Assembly (NCBI GenBank): GCA_963702175.1
Contig: OY969721.1
Coordinates: 1,240,001-1,304,000 of the forward strand
DNA: 64,000 bases
Direction of reading: 5' to 3'
Origin: VRUE01 sp963702175
Lineage (GTDB): Bacteria > Actinomycetota > Thermoleophilia > Solirubrobacterales > 70-9
Numbering within the stretch: position 1 is the stretch's first letter; every line of letters starts with the position of its first letter. The position numbers and the translations under genes were made by a program. The notes under the pieces were generated by a model. The model did no database searches and was not told the DNA's origin. It saw only the letters and a list, made by a program, of their open reading frames with translations. Positions 52,000 through 61,469 of the stretch are shown here, piece after piece.

Positions 52000-52067
52000 G
52001 CTACCCAGCAGCGAGCACCGTAAAGACCCCGATCGCGAGCGCGGCAATGATCCCCCCCACCTGTAGC

Positions 52068-52186
52068 GGACAACAAGTTGCGCTAGGTTTGGGGGATGAG
52101 ACTGGGAAATGCACAAGCGGGTGCAAATTCCCCGGTGCGGAGTTGCCCGCAAGAAAGCGACAGGGGCCGCGATCGCTCGCGGCCCC
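52068..52186 (+). ncRNA. cobalamin-riboswitch-like RNA with terminator hairpin
   Basis: GGGAA, then GCGGGTGCAAATTCCC and GTTGCCCGCAAG follow in the order of the cobalamin riboswitch core (GGGAA, GGTGnAAnTCC, GCTGCCCCCGCAA), but the ACTGT segment is not clear. A perfect 10-bp hairpin (GGGGCCGCGA/TCGCGGCCCC, 52163-52186) follows. No plus-strand gene lies downstream; the next gene is on the minus strand. It may be a decayed or orphan riboswitch, or an unrelated structured RNA. Confidence 0.35.
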
Positions 52187-52230
52187 ACTGCACTGATTCT
52201 GCCGCCTCAACGAGGCGCGTGTCGGATTGC

Positions 52231-53466
52231 CTAACCCACGTATCCCTCGAGAAAGCCGTCCAGGAAAATATTTCCTTTGAGCGTCCCGTTGGTCAGGGTT
52301 TTGCCGGGAGCCTCGCAATTGGGGAATCCGGCCTTCTCGATTTCAGTGTAGGCGAGGCCTTTGACGTTGGCGCTCACCGCGACGCTTGCTTCGCTGCCAC
52401 TCCCGGTGTTGGTGAGCGAGAGGCCGCTGGCGCCGCCCTGCGGCCCGACCTCCACCCCGCAGCCAGGGGCTGGGATTTCGATCCTGTCGCCTTCTTTGGT
52501 GCAGCTGACGCCCAGCGTGCCGACGTACGGTGGGCCCGCATTTGACGCATGGAGGGTGTAGCGGCAGCTGTTCATCAGCACCGACTGGTTGATGAATCCG
52601 AACGCTTTGCAGCCGCCGAAGGTAGCGCCCAGCGAGAGCTCTGCCGTCGCCGCGCTCAACTCATCGTCGAACCCGGCGCTCGCGCACTGCACGGTTCCGT
52701 TTTCGGTCGTCAAGGTCAGCTTGTTGGCTGGATCCTGTTCGCCGGCAATCGCCATCGGATATTCCTCAGCCTCAAAGTGCGGCTGGCTGGCTTCTTCTTT
52801 GGATTCTTCGCCTGCCACGGAGAGGCCGACGCTGATGTCCTCGACCTGGACGTCGATCGGCAATCCCCCAACGCTTAGACCCGTTACTTCCCATGGGCCA
52901 CTCCAGGTGCCGTCTGCGAAGGTGCCGGTGGTGCAGCCGCCGCCGCTCCCTTTCTGGGTGTATTTGATGCCACCGGCATTGATCGAGACTTGGACGCCAG
53001 TAGTGCCGATGTTGCTGTAGGTCGCTTTGAGGCCTGTCTGGGCGGGAATCGTTATGTCGCAGTTCGACCCGTCGTACTCGATCGGGCCGCAACCGCTCGG
53101 ACCGATGTCGAAGGTGCCGCCGTAGCCGCCCGCTTCTGGCGCACCAGGGTGGAAGATGAACTTGCAATCTTTGAAGTAGAGGACGTTTTTTTCGCCTCCG
53201 AAGCGAAGGCAGGAGCTGCCTTGCATCGCTGCTTGGAGCGTTTTGGACGGCCCAAACGCACTCGCTTTGAACGGGGGTAGCGTGCATTCGCCGAGGTCAT
53301 AGTTGTTAGTCGTGATTTTGGGGACGCCTGTCCTGGTTCCAGTAAGTTCCGCGGGATACTGGTCCGCCGTAAATCCCGAGGTCGCCGATGCCGTTGCGAC
53401 CCCAGCGGTTGCCGTCAGGGCCAGCGCCGCGAGCACGGCGAGGCCGATGTTTCTGATGCGTTTCAC
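52231..53466 (-). CDS. secreted protein with two Cys-bearing repeats
   Basis: The 411-residue protein has a signal peptide (ending ATASA). Two internal halves each carry an xYPxxxxG start, a Cys-centred beta-rich middle (ECTLPPF; VQCASAGF) and a GLxxT segment. The repeats look like Ig-like or beta-sandwich domains. No family is recognised, but it resembles a group of secreted proteins common in Thermoleophilia. It heads the secreted-protein block with the genes upstream on the same strand. Confidence 0.75.
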   Translation of the reverse strand: MKRIRNIGLAVLAALALTATAGVATASATSGFTADQYPAELTGTRTGVPKITTNNYDLGECTLPPFKASAFGPSKTLQAAMQGSSCLRFGGEKNVLYFKDCKFIFHPGAPEAGGYGGTFDIGPSGCGPIEYDGSNCDITIPAQTGLKATYSNIGTTGVQVSINAGGIKYTQKGSGGGCTTGTFADGTWSGPWEVTGLSVGGLPIDVQVEDISVGLSVAGEESKEEASQPHFEAEEYPMAIAGEQDPANKLTLTTENGTVQCASAGFDDELSAATAELSLGATFGGCKAFGFINQSVLMNSCRYTLHASNAGPPYVGTLGVSCTKEGDRIEIPAPGCGVEVGPQGGASGLSLTNTGSGSEASVAVSANVKGLAYTEIEKAGFPNCEAPGKTLTNGTLKGNIFLDGFLEGYVG

Positions 53467-53545
53467 TTCTACCTCCTTGTCCCCGCGGCGCTAGCCGCAG
53501 GGGTGACTGGTTTGACTGGTTTGTCCTGGTGACGATTGAGAAGAG

Positions 53546-56374
53546 CTAGCGCCGCCGCTTGGCTTTGGCGCCCTTCGAGCACTTGGCCTTGACCTGAGGC
53601 CTGAAGTCCTTGACCCGCCCGTTGTGGGCGCGGAACTCGGCGATCGCTCTGTGCTTGCCTTTGCAGAGGTTGGTCGAGTTGATGATCAGCCCCTTGTTCC
53701 CGCCCTGCATGGTCAGCACGAAGGAGTCGACCGGGGCGTCGGGGGCAGTCTCGAAGGTGTTGCGGATCCTGCCTTTCAAGGAGTCGACCCTGCCGACCAG
53801 GTCGATCTGGATCTGGCCGTTGCGAAGAGCGGCGACGAGGTCAGGCAGTTGGTGCTCAGAGGAGCGCAGGTAGACCGGGCCCTCGACCGGTTGGTCGAGC
53901 AGCGGGGTGATCGCCTTGGCGTAGCCGTAGATCGAGGCCTGCGGGCACTGGTCGGCCGCGTACTGAACCCTGGTGCAGACCGTGCGGATGTGGCTCTGGT
54001 CGAGGAAGGCGGAGCGAGGCAGCGTTACGCGGGCATAGGAGACATTGGCTTCGCCTCTCCTCATCCTCAGCATGCCCCTGAACCTCGGGTGCGCTCCTCG
54101 CTTCGTGCCGCCTATGAGTCGCAGGTCCAGTTTCGGGTTGAAGCTGAGCGCCGCGCAGTCGGCTGCCTGGAAGGGGGTGGAGACGACGACGGGGTTGTTG
54201 TCGGCCTCAGAGGCGAAGTCGAGTCCGGAGCCGAGCACCGTCGAAGCTGTGGAGGTCCTCTCGCAGCTGGTCGGGTTGAGGACGAAGTTGGGGCGATCGA
54301 CGTAGGCGCGGATGTCGCGGGCGTGGACCTGGATCCCGTCGATGATGTGGGGGATCGGGTCAGAACCCGTTGCGTCGACGAAGACTTCCGCCGTTGTGCG
54401 GTCGATCTTGAAGCCCTCGCGCACGACGACAGTTCCCAGGTCGAAGGGGCCGACCTTGGCCGAGGTGATCGCCGCGATCGAGACGAAGGAGCCGTTGTAG
54501 GGGCCGGCTAGGTAGACCTTGCCGGGGGCATATGCCGGTGAGGGGCCGACTCCGGCCCCGACCAGGGTGCGGCCGACGAGAGAAGCGGCGGGGCAGGAGG
54601 GATTCAGTTCCTCTTGCGTGCCGCTCTTCAGCTTCGCCGCCTCGATTGCCGCATCGGGGCAGTAGGGGATGCCGGCGAGCTTGCCGACCAGGCCCGGCGG
54701 CAGCTTGATCGAGAAGCGGGTGAACTCCTGTTCGCTATCCGCTCTGAAGAGCCGTAGGTTGAAGGGGGAGTATTTGCCGGCGGCGTTGTTGAGGGTGCCG
54801 GCCTGCAGGCCGGGCTTGAAGGGCGGCAGGCCTCCCGTTGGGCAGGGCCCTTCGTTTGGGCCGCTGATGATCTCGAAGGCCGAGGTGGTGGTCAGGGTCT
54901 GGCCTCCCGCCCAGGGGGTGAGCTTCGCCACCACCTCGTGTTTGCCGCAGGTGGGAGGAGAAGCCAATGGGGATCTCGCGCCCTCGCGGAAGTGCAGGCG
55001 GAAGGAAGAGAAGGGCAGCTGGGGCAGGTCTTTGGCGACGGTGGTCAGCTGGCCGGTGAGCGGGTCGGGCTTCACCTCGAGCGCTTGCTTGACGACGATG
55101 CCGAGGGTCGGGTTCTTGATCACGATGTAGAGGGCTAGGAGACTGTTGAAGGGGTTCTCATAGGGGGTGGCGATATGCAGGGCGCCGTTTACCTGTTCGT
55201 CGAGCAATGGGGTCTCGACTTCGACCGTGCCGATCTTGGAGGCGTTGGGGCAGCCTTGACCCGGGGCTGAGAAGGCGCTCTCTTTGGCCAGCTCGGCCTC
55301 AGAGCACGCCTCCAGGCCTTCGGCGATCGAGGGGTTGGTGGTGAAGCCCTCGGGCAGGGTGACTTCGACTTCCTTGATGTCGGAGTTGGCGATCCCGGTC
55401 GGGTTGGTCAGGCCTTCGTCTTTGACGTCGAGGGAGAAGTCGAGGCCGGTGGGGCTCTGGGCGGCCTTGGTCGTCGGCTTTGCCGTGATCTGGGGGTTGA
55501 AGCCGAGTTTGGCGCAGCCGCTCATCCCCAACGGGTTGGGCGGGATCGAGTCGTCGTGGGTGATCGTCTCGGCGCTGACCCAGGCGCCCGGTTCCTCCCA
55601 GGAGTCGCCTTCGAAGAGCGTGGTGAGAGGGCCCTGGCAGGCGCGGGGCAGGGTGAGGAAGGGCAGCTGGGGGATCGAGGTCGGGCAGCTGTCGGCCGCC
55701 ACGGTGACGAAACAGCTGCCGCGCTCGGCGTCGTGGGCGGGATCGGCCGGGGTGCCCCAGAAGGTGAGATCGGAGCCATAGACGTCGAGCGCCTGGGAGA
55801 TGTTCGTCGCCGAGGAGACGAGGTTGTAGGGGGGGGTTGGGCTGAGGCGGGTTTCGACCGTGACCGGGGCGAAGATCGCGTAGAAGCCGAACTTGGCCGC
55901 GACCCCGGGCGGGGGGTCGAGGTTGTAGATCGGCGATTCGGAGCTGCTGGGAGCGCCGGGGATCTCATTCACCCGGCTGTCGCTGAAGCCGAGCGCGGTG
56001 CTCTGCGGGCAGCTCGGCAGGACGAGGATCGCCTCCGGCCTCGTCGGCTCGCCGACTTCCTCCACGTCGAGGAAGTCGGTGGACGAGCAGTAGGGGACGG
56101 GGTTGGGGGTGCCGACCAGGCCGGGCAGGAGCTGGGCGACCACGTCCTTGACCGCCCCCTCGGGTACTTCTCCCCCGCCGGGGGCTTCGGTGGTGTTGAA
56201 ATTGACCGTGACCTCGAGCGCCAGGGGATGGGAGCCGGCCTGCGAGGGGATCGAGCCGGGGGCGGCAGTGAAGGCCAGGTCGACCTCTTTGAAGCCGAAG
56301 GCGGCCTGGGCGGCGGGGGCAAGCGCGAGGATCGCCAGGGCCGCGATAGCCGCCGTGAAAATCAACCGCCTCAT
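53546..56374 (-). CDS. large secreted beta-rich protein
   Basis: The 942-residue protein has a signal peptide (ILALAPAAQAA), then many beta-rich repeats with CP/SC pairs such as YCSSTDFL, PSCPQSTALGF and GCAKLGFNPQITAKPTT. It ends in a very basic KGAKAKRRR tail that may bind the wall or polyanions. Family unknown, probably Thermoleophilia-specific. Its ATG overlaps the stop of the 1224-residue gene by 4 nt. Confidence 0.78.
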   Translation of the reverse strand: MRRLIFTAAIAALAILALAPAAQAAFGFKEVDLAFTAAPGSIPSQAGSHPLALEVTVNFNTTEAPGGGEVPEGAVKDVVAQLLPGLVGTPNPVPYCSSTDFLDVEEVGEPTRPEAILVLPSCPQSTALGFSDSRVNEIPGAPSSSESPIYNLDPPPGVAAKFGFYAIFAPVTVETRLSPTPPYNLVSSATNISQALDVYGSDLTFWGTPADPAHDAERGSCFVTVAADSCPTSIPQLPFLTLPRACQGPLTTLFEGDSWEEPGAWVSAETITHDDSIPPNPLGMSGCAKLGFNPQITAKPTTKAAQSPTGLDFSLDVKDEGLTNPTGIANSDIKEVEVTLPEGFTTNPSIAEGLEACSEAELAKESAFSAPGQGCPNASKIGTVEVETPLLDEQVNGALHIATPYENPFNSLLALYIVIKNPTLGIVVKQALEVKPDPLTGQLTTVAKDLPQLPFSSFRLHFREGARSPLASPPTCGKHEVVAKLTPWAGGQTLTTTSAFEIISGPNEGPCPTGGLPPFKPGLQAGTLNNAAGKYSPFNLRLFRADSEQEFTRFSIKLPPGLVGKLAGIPYCPDAAIEAAKLKSGTQEELNPSCPAASLVGRTLVGAGVGPSPAYAPGKVYLAGPYNGSFVSIAAITSAKVGPFDLGTVVVREGFKIDRTTAEVFVDATGSDPIPHIIDGIQVHARDIRAYVDRPNFVLNPTSCERTSTASTVLGSGLDFASEADNNPVVVSTPFQAADCAALSFNPKLDLRLIGGTKRGAHPRFRGMLRMRRGEANVSYARVTLPRSAFLDQSHIRTVCTRVQYAADQCPQASIYGYAKAITPLLDQPVEGPVYLRSSEHQLPDLVAALRNGQIQIDLVGRVDSLKGRIRNTFETAPDAPVDSFVLTMQGGNKGLIINSTNLCKGKHRAIAEFRAHNGRVKDFRPQVKAKCSKGAKAKRRR

Positions 56375-59300
56375 CGCCCTGCCCTTCCCTTGCGATTGGC
56401 CTTGCCGGGTCGCTTCTGCTTGCGCGGCTTTTTCACGCAGCGACCCCGCCTTCGCACCTTGCCTTTGCGGCAGGAGCTGGGTTTGCCCGCGACCACGTTG
56501 CCGGCGCCTTCGAAGGCCGAGGAGGCCGGGGTCGGGTCGTCAGGCGGGGCGGGCAGGCTCTGGCAAGCTTCGCCCTCGCAGGCGGCAGGGGGTGTGGGAG
56601 GTGGCGGGAAGCCACCATTGACCCTGGCGTCGTAGACGTCGATCAGGCCCGGGTCATGGGGCAAGAGGCTGGCGGCGGTGGCGATGAAGACGTCTGAGCC
56701 GTCGGCGCCTGCGTCGACCAGGTGCGAGTCGCTGGGGCTCTGTCCAGAGGAGATCAGGCTGAGACAGCCGTTTGCCTGCTCGGCGAAGAGTTCCGCCCCC
56801 GCTTCCTCGCACTCCTCGGCGCTGTCTGCCGAGCGCCATTCATAGACGTCGCGCTTGCCGTTGGTGTCGCGCAGGACCAGGGCGTCGAAGCTCTCGAAGA
56901 AGAGGCGGGAGCCGTCCGCGGAGAGCACGCGGGAGGGGTAGAGCTGGGTCGGCCAGGGGTCGATGTAGGAGGCGGCCCAGAAGGTGGCGCCACCGGGGAA
57001 GGTGTCCTCGCCTTCGATGTCGCGGCCGGTCGGCCGCGCGCCGCTCGGGTTGCAGGAGACGCAGGCGAGATCTTTCGCGCCAGCCTCGTAAAGGAAGACC
57101 TCGGCGTCGGCCTGGCCGCTCGCCAGGTCGGTGTTGTCATAGCCGGTGAGTGAGGCGCTGGAGGTGAAGGCAACTATGCCGCCATCGGGGCTGACCCGGG
57201 CGGTGTGGTTGCTTGGGAGGATGCTAATCGGGCTGGCGCCTTTGCCGAGGTCGCCGCTGGCGAGCGTCCCGACGAAGCTGAACTCGCCTTCCCCCGCTTC
57301 TTCGCCGCGCTCGTAGAGGTAGAGGTTCGGTTTGCCGGCGATCGCTTTGGCGCCCTCGCTGTTTTCCTCTTCGCCGCTGAGGACTTCTGTAGATGCGAGG
57401 TAGACGCGGAGGAGATCTTCGCTGTAGCCGGCGAGGCCCTGCACGCCTTTGGCGATCAGAGCCGAGGTCCTGCTTTCGAAGTCGTACTCGAAGAGTTTGT
57501 CGGCGCTCGTGTAGAGGGCTCGGGAGCCGTCGGGGTTTGCTCCCCAGAACTGGGAACTGGGGCCAGAGACCGGGTAGGTGCAGGCCTTTTCTTCTTCGGT
57601 GCACTGGCCGCCTTCGATCGCGCTCTGTTCCTGGTCGGCGTTGTCGCGTACGTAGATGGTGCCGGGGGCGCCGAACGTGCCGCCAGCGGTCCAAAAGACC
57701 CGCGAGCCGTCATCAGAGAGCGCTCGCCAGACACTGTTGTCGTGATTGGGGTTGCGGCCTACCGACCCGGCTGAGCTGTCCAGGTTGCTCGCTGTTCCGT
57801 TCGGTAGCAGGCTGACCAGGCGCAGAACCCCTTCGGTGGAGAGGTAGAGCTGCTGGATCGGCGCTCCTTCGACCTCGGCGCTAGAGGCGTCTTCGGTCAG
57901 CCGGTCACCGACCCGCAAGACGGCTGTGCTTCCGTCGGCCGAGACGCCCTGTAGTTCGGGCAGGAAGAGTTGGGGGTTGGCGTTTGGAGTTGCCGTACTG
58001 AGCGGCTCATAGCCACCGCTCCCGCAGAGGTCGCGACGGTAGAGATCGGAGAAGCCAGGTGGCGCCGCTGGGTGCAGCACCGGTTCTGCGTCCTGCAAGA
58101 GCCAGCCCTCACACAGGTCCTCTGAGAAGAGCTTGTACTGGACGTCGAGCCCGAGATGTCCAGTGGGTAGCGAGAGGCCTTCGCGTGGCGGTGAGATCGG
58201 CTCGCTCGCCCAGCCCTCCTCGCCCCGACTGGCCATGTACTGGGAGGTGTAGGGGGCAGTGGTGGTCTCGCCGAAGGCGCGGTAGGAGGAGTAGGTGAAG
58301 CGGCCGCCGTCGACTGAGCTCTGGTTGTGGTGGGCAAAGAGGTTGTCGAGCTGGTTAAGGACGATGATGTCGCCGCCTTCCTTCTCGACCGGGGAGACCA
58401 TCTCGAAGGCGCGGCAGTCGGGCAGGGGGGCGGAGGACCCGACGCGGAAAGCCTGGTTAGGGCAGTCGGTCTGCGACTCGCTTGCCAGCGGGAAGGTGTG
58501 GAGGGTCCTTTCCCCGCCAATGACCGGGCCGCCGCCGCTGCTCTCGGCGACGAAGCGGTAGTGGTAGGTGGTGCCCGGCTCGAGTCCCGTGAGGAAGACC
58601 CCGGCCGTATTCACCGCTGCGCCGATCGGTTTGCTGACCAGCAGGGCGCCGGGAGGGGCGGGCTGCGTCTGGCAGCCTCCTTCTGAGCATTTCCCGGTGC
58701 CGTATTCGACGTAGTAGCGGGTGTCGGCCCAAAAGCGCGGGTTGATCTTCGCCCGCACCACGGCGCCGTCGGTGTCGGCGGCGACGGCGTACTGCTCGGT
58801 TATCGCCGGTGGCAGCAGGGGCGGCGGGCATTCTTCGGCGTCGGGGGTGGTGCCGTAGGCGCGGATGAAGCTCTTGCCTGAGCCGAACTGGGCGAGATAG
58901 AGCGTGTCGGGAGAGACGCCACAGTCCGAGCTGGTCCCGATCGCTTCGAGGCCGATCCCTTTTTCCGGTTCAAGCACATGCTCCCCGGGGCAGATCAGGC
59001 AGGTGCCAGAGGAGTCAAACTGCACCAGCTCCTGCCAGGTTCCCTCGATGCTCGTCGTCTGCCGGACAAAGGCATAGACGCTCCCTGCGGAGTCCACCGC
59101 CAGCCCTCTTGCATAGTTGCTGAAAGGCTCGGGCTGTGGTTTCGCCACCGCGACGCTGGCGAATTTTTTCCATTCGCCGCCAGCGTGCTTGTAGATGAAG
59201 GGGGCTTCTTTTGAGAAAGAGCTCGCATGGTTGAGAGAGATGTAGGTAATGCCGCTTGAAGGGTCGATCGCCAGCGCCTGGACAGGCCGCGCTTCGGGCA

Positions 59301-60045
59301 GCGGCGAGAGCTCCGATTCGTAGGTGCCGTCGGGGTTGAATTCCTGTACCCGGTCGAAGTCGCCGACGTAGAGGGTTCCGTCGGGGCCGGTGTCGATCCA
59401 GTCGCCGGCGGGGAAGGCCCATTTGAAGGCGCCCGGCCCGTTCCCTTCCAGTCCCGCCTGGCAGACATCGCCGGGATCGACCGGGCAGCGGTTCTGTTCT
59501 GCTTCGGGCGCAGCGGCTTCTTCCTTGGTCTTGTTGACCTTGCTGCCGAGCATCAGCAGGAAGTTGCCTTCGGAGTCGAACTTCTGCACGCGTGCGTTCT
59601 CCTTGTCGACGACGTATACGTCGCCGTTTCCGTCGACCGCAATCCCTCCTAGCAGGGAAAGGGCGCCGAACTGACCGTTGCCGCTGCCGGCGATTCCTTG
59701 CTGGCAGCCCGTGGCCGTCGTGCAGACCTGCAGCTCGGCGCTGCCGTCGAGGACGCCCCAGCCCCAGGCCTTGACGAATTCTCCCCAGGCGGTGTACTCA
59801 GAGATCCGGTTGTTATTGATGTCGGAGGCGAAGACGTGACCGGTGGCCGGGTCGCTGTCGATTCCCACCGCATTGTTCAGCTGGCCCGCCCCTGACCCCG
59901 CGGTGCTGGGTTCCTCGGGGAACTGGGCGAAGAAGGGCGGTAGCGCTGCGCTCGCGGCTACCGGCACCGTCAAGCAGACGCCGAGGATGAGAGCCAGAGC
60001 GGCAAATGCGCCGATTCTCTTCGTGATCAATTCAGTTCTTTTCAT
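56371..60045 (-). CDS. secreted NHL/PD40-repeat protein
   Basis: At 1224 residues it has a signal peptide, NHL-type beta-propeller repeats in the first 350 residues (LGGIAVDGNGDVYVVDKENA, VQKFDSEGNFL), a fibronectin-like module (about 430-520, LTGLEPGTTYHYRFVAES) and PD40/WD40-like blades in the C-terminal half (ALSDDGSRVFWTAGG, VSPDGGIVAFTSSA). It ends in a basic tail (KPRKQKRPGKANRKG). The role is likely surface binding or scaffolding. It overlaps the 942-residue gene start. Confidence 0.82.
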   Translation of the reverse strand: MKRTELITKRIGAFAALALILGVCLTVPVAASAALPPFFAQFPEEPSTAGSGAGQLNNAVGIDSDPATGHVFASDINNNRISEYTAWGEFVKAWGWGVLDGSAELQVCTTATGCQQGIAGSGNGQFGALSLLGGIAVDGNGDVYVVDKENARVQKFDSEGNFLLMLGSKVNKTKEEAAAPEAEQNRCPVDPGDVCQAGLEGNGPGAFKWAFPAGDWIDTGPDGTLYVGDFDRVQEFNPDGTYESELSPLPEARPVQALAIDPSSGITYISLNHASSFSKEAPFIYKHAGGEWKKFASVAVAKPQPEPFSNYARGLAVDSAGSVYAFVRQTTSIEGTWQELVQFDSSGTCLICPGEHVLEPEKGIGLEAIGTSSDCGVSPDTLYLAQFGSGKSFIRAYGTTPDAEECPPPLLPPAITEQYAVAADTDGAVVRAKINPRFWADTRYYVEYGTGKCSEGGCQTQPAPPGALLVSKPIGAAVNTAGVFLTGLEPGTTYHYRFVAESSGGGPVIGGERTLHTFPLASESQTDCPNQAFRVGSSAPLPDCRAFEMVSPVEKEGGDIIVLNQLDNLFAHHNQSSVDGGRFTYSSYRAFGETTTAPYTSQYMASRGEEGWASEPISPPREGLSLPTGHLGLDVQYKLFSEDLCEGWLLQDAEPVLHPAAPPGFSDLYRRDLCGSGGYEPLSTATPNANPQLFLPELQGVSADGSTAVLRVGDRLTEDASSAEVEGAPIQQLYLSTEGVLRLVSLLPNGTASNLDSSAGSVGRNPNHDNSVWRALSDDGSRVFWTAGGTFGAPGTIYVRDNADQEQSAIEGGQCTEEEKACTYPVSGPSSQFWGANPDGSRALYTSADKLFEYDFESRTSALIAKGVQGLAGYSEDLLRVYLASTEVLSGEEENSEGAKAIAGKPNLYLYERGEEAGEGEFSFVGTLASGDLGKGASPISILPSNHTARVSPDGGIVAFTSSASLTGYDNTDLASGQADAEVFLYEAGAKDLACVSCNPSGARPTGRDIEGEDTFPGGATFWAASYIDPWPTQLYPSRVLSADGSRLFFESFDALVLRDTNGKRDVYEWRSADSAEECEEAGAELFAEQANGCLSLISSGQSPSDSHLVDAGADGSDVFIATAASLLPHDPGLIDVYDARVNGGFPPPPTPPAACEGEACQSLPAPPDDPTPASSAFEGAGNVVAGKPSSCRKGKVRRRGRCVKKPRKQKRPGKANRKGRAGR

Positions 60046-60076
60046 TTGCGCAGCCCGACATCAGTGTGTTCGCGAT

Positions 60077-60115
60077 GCGACCAGCCCGGCGTTTGGAGTT
60101 GTGCGGGCTGGTCGC
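60077..60115. terminator. 12-bp hairpin downstream of the collagen-like gene
   Basis: GCGACCAGCCCG (60077-60088) and CGGGCTGGTCGC (60104-60115) form a perfect 12-bp stem with a 15-nt loop. It lies in the 90-nt gap between the collagen-like gene and the NHL gene and would reduce read-through. No T-run follows. Confidence 0.6.
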
Positions 60116-60135
60116 TTCGCATTACCCAAGTACGC

Positions 60136-60996
60136 CTACGGGACCTTCATCGCCCAAGTTCCGAAGGCAAACATCGGACCCGCTCCGAGGCTACGGAGCC
60201 TCAACACCACACCGGCTCCAGAGCTTTTGACCCATATGCCTTCCGAGCCGAGATTGGACTTGATGTTTTCTGATTTTTCGTGTTCGTACACACACAGTAC
60301 GTTTGGCAAACCCTCCGTGGGTGCCACTGTGGGATTTTCCGCATTGCCAGGACAACCAACTGAGGTGCCATCCCCGCCAAATGAAATGACCAGAGGTTCA
60401 ACCGATCCCGGAATCGGCACACCAGTGGAGATTGCGGTGTAGAGGGGTTCATTTTCTTCAGCTGCCATAAAAGGTGTGCTGCCCGTGGCCCAAGTGCCTT
60501 TCAGGACCGCGTCTTTTGGTGCCGTGCCGACAACCCAAGGCGAACCTTCCGGACCTGTCGCACCGGCTGCCCCTGGAGTCCCGGCTGCGCCTGGAGTCCC
60601 GGCTGCGCCAGTTGCGCCTTTTGCCCCGTTGCAGACATTGGTGGAGACGCTGTCGAGGGTGTATTTCACCCCTGCGATCGCGGGGCCACAGACCCCGCCC
60701 ATGGCGATTGGTTCGCCGCTGACGCTCTCTCCGGCGGCGCCGGCCGCGCCGTTGGCGCCAGCGGGTCCCTGGGGTCCGGCTGGACCCGCCGGACCACCGG
60801 AGCCTTCGGCTCCGGTGGCGCCCTTCGGGCCCCTGGGCCCCCTCGGGCCTTTGGCAGATTTTTTCGCCGAGGCGGTGGCGCCGTTGCCGGAGCCGCTGTT
60901 GCTGGCGGCGTAAGCGCCGCCGATCATCGCGAAGACGAGGGCGATGACCGAGATGACTCCCGGGATGCCGAAGCGGGTGCGAAGCGTCGAGAACAT
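60136..60996 (-). CDS. collagen-like membrane-anchored surface protein
   Basis: The 286-residue protein has an N-terminal membrane helix (VISVIALVFAMIGGAYA). Gly-X-Y repeats run over about 50 residues (GPRGPRGPKGATGAEG and GPAGPAGPQGPAG), with a second short GAAGTPGAAG run. A C-terminal beta-rich domain with Cys pairs follows. Collagen-like rods of this kind present a head domain on the surface. Likely exported with its neighbours in this block. Confidence 0.85.
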   Translation of the reverse strand: MFSTLRTRFGIPGVISVIALVFAMIGGAYAASNSGSGNGATASAKKSAKGPRGPRGPKGATGAEGSGGPAGPAGPQGPAGANGAAGAAGESVSGEPIAMGGVCGPAIAGVKYTLDSVSTNVCNGAKGATGAAGTPGAAGTPGAAGATGPEGSPWVVGTAPKDAVLKGTWATGSTPFMAAEENEPLYTAISTGVPIPGSVEPLVISFGGDGTSVGCPGNAENPTVAPTEGLPNVLCVYEHEKSENIKSNLGSEGIWVKSSGAGVVLRLRSLGAGPMFAFGTWAMKVP

Positions 60997-61162
60997 CGAA
61001 TCTCTCTCCTCTGTCCTGAGCCCCTTGCCGGCCGCTTCCCTGTGCGGTGGTGCTCGGGGCTCGTTTCCCTGTACGCCCGCTTTCCCTCGGGCTCGGGTCA
61101 GAGGATAAAAGATTTGTTTTCTAAATGCAAGTCCTAGTTTTTGAAGAGAAGGTTTCTGGCGC

Positions 61163-61414
61163 TCATAGCTGGGTGGCGATCAAGCCGAGCAGGGCGAGGA
61201 TCATGCCGCCGCCGAAGCGGTTGATCGTGTGCTGCAGGGCACTGATCTCACCCCGCAGGCCACCGATCTCGGCCTTCATCTCGCTGCGTACAGCTCCGAA
61301 TTCAGTCTTTATCTCGAGCCGCAAGAGTCCCAGCTCCCTCTCGATGGAATCGAAGCGGTGATCGATCGCGTCGAAGCGCTCTTCCAGCCTCTCGTCGGTC
61401 CAGCTCTTGGTCAT
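61163..61414 (-). CDS. small coiled-coil tail-anchored membrane protein
   Basis: In 83 residues, MTKSWTDERLEERFDAIDHR opens a long heptad coiled coil (RFDSIERELGLLRLEIKTE, then RSEMKAEIGGLRGEISAL). It ends with a single membrane helix (FGGGMILALLGLIATQL), as in many actinobacterial DUF1640/Bdr-like proteins. ATG 61414 chosen; ATG 61423 adds three residues. Function unknown. Confidence 0.75.
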   Translation of the reverse strand: MTKSWTDERLEERFDAIDHRFDSIERELGLLRLEIKTEFGAVRSEMKAEIGGLRGEISALQHTINRFGGGMILALLGLIATQL

Positions 61415-61469
61415 CGTCTGCATGATGACAACGAAATCAGTTGTCTGCGCGCAAGTGGTGCGCCGAATG

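Noticed and set aside
52001..52060. Minus-strand 19-residue hydrophobic frame (GGIIAALAIGVFTVLAAG)
   Set aside because: The start would be GTG without a separate ribosome binding site, and no promoter or structure supports it.
53467..53545. GACTGGTTT direct repeat and GC-rich dyad upstream of the 411-residue secreted protein
   Set aside because: The dyad is interrupted and the repeat is short; no functional assignment can be supported.
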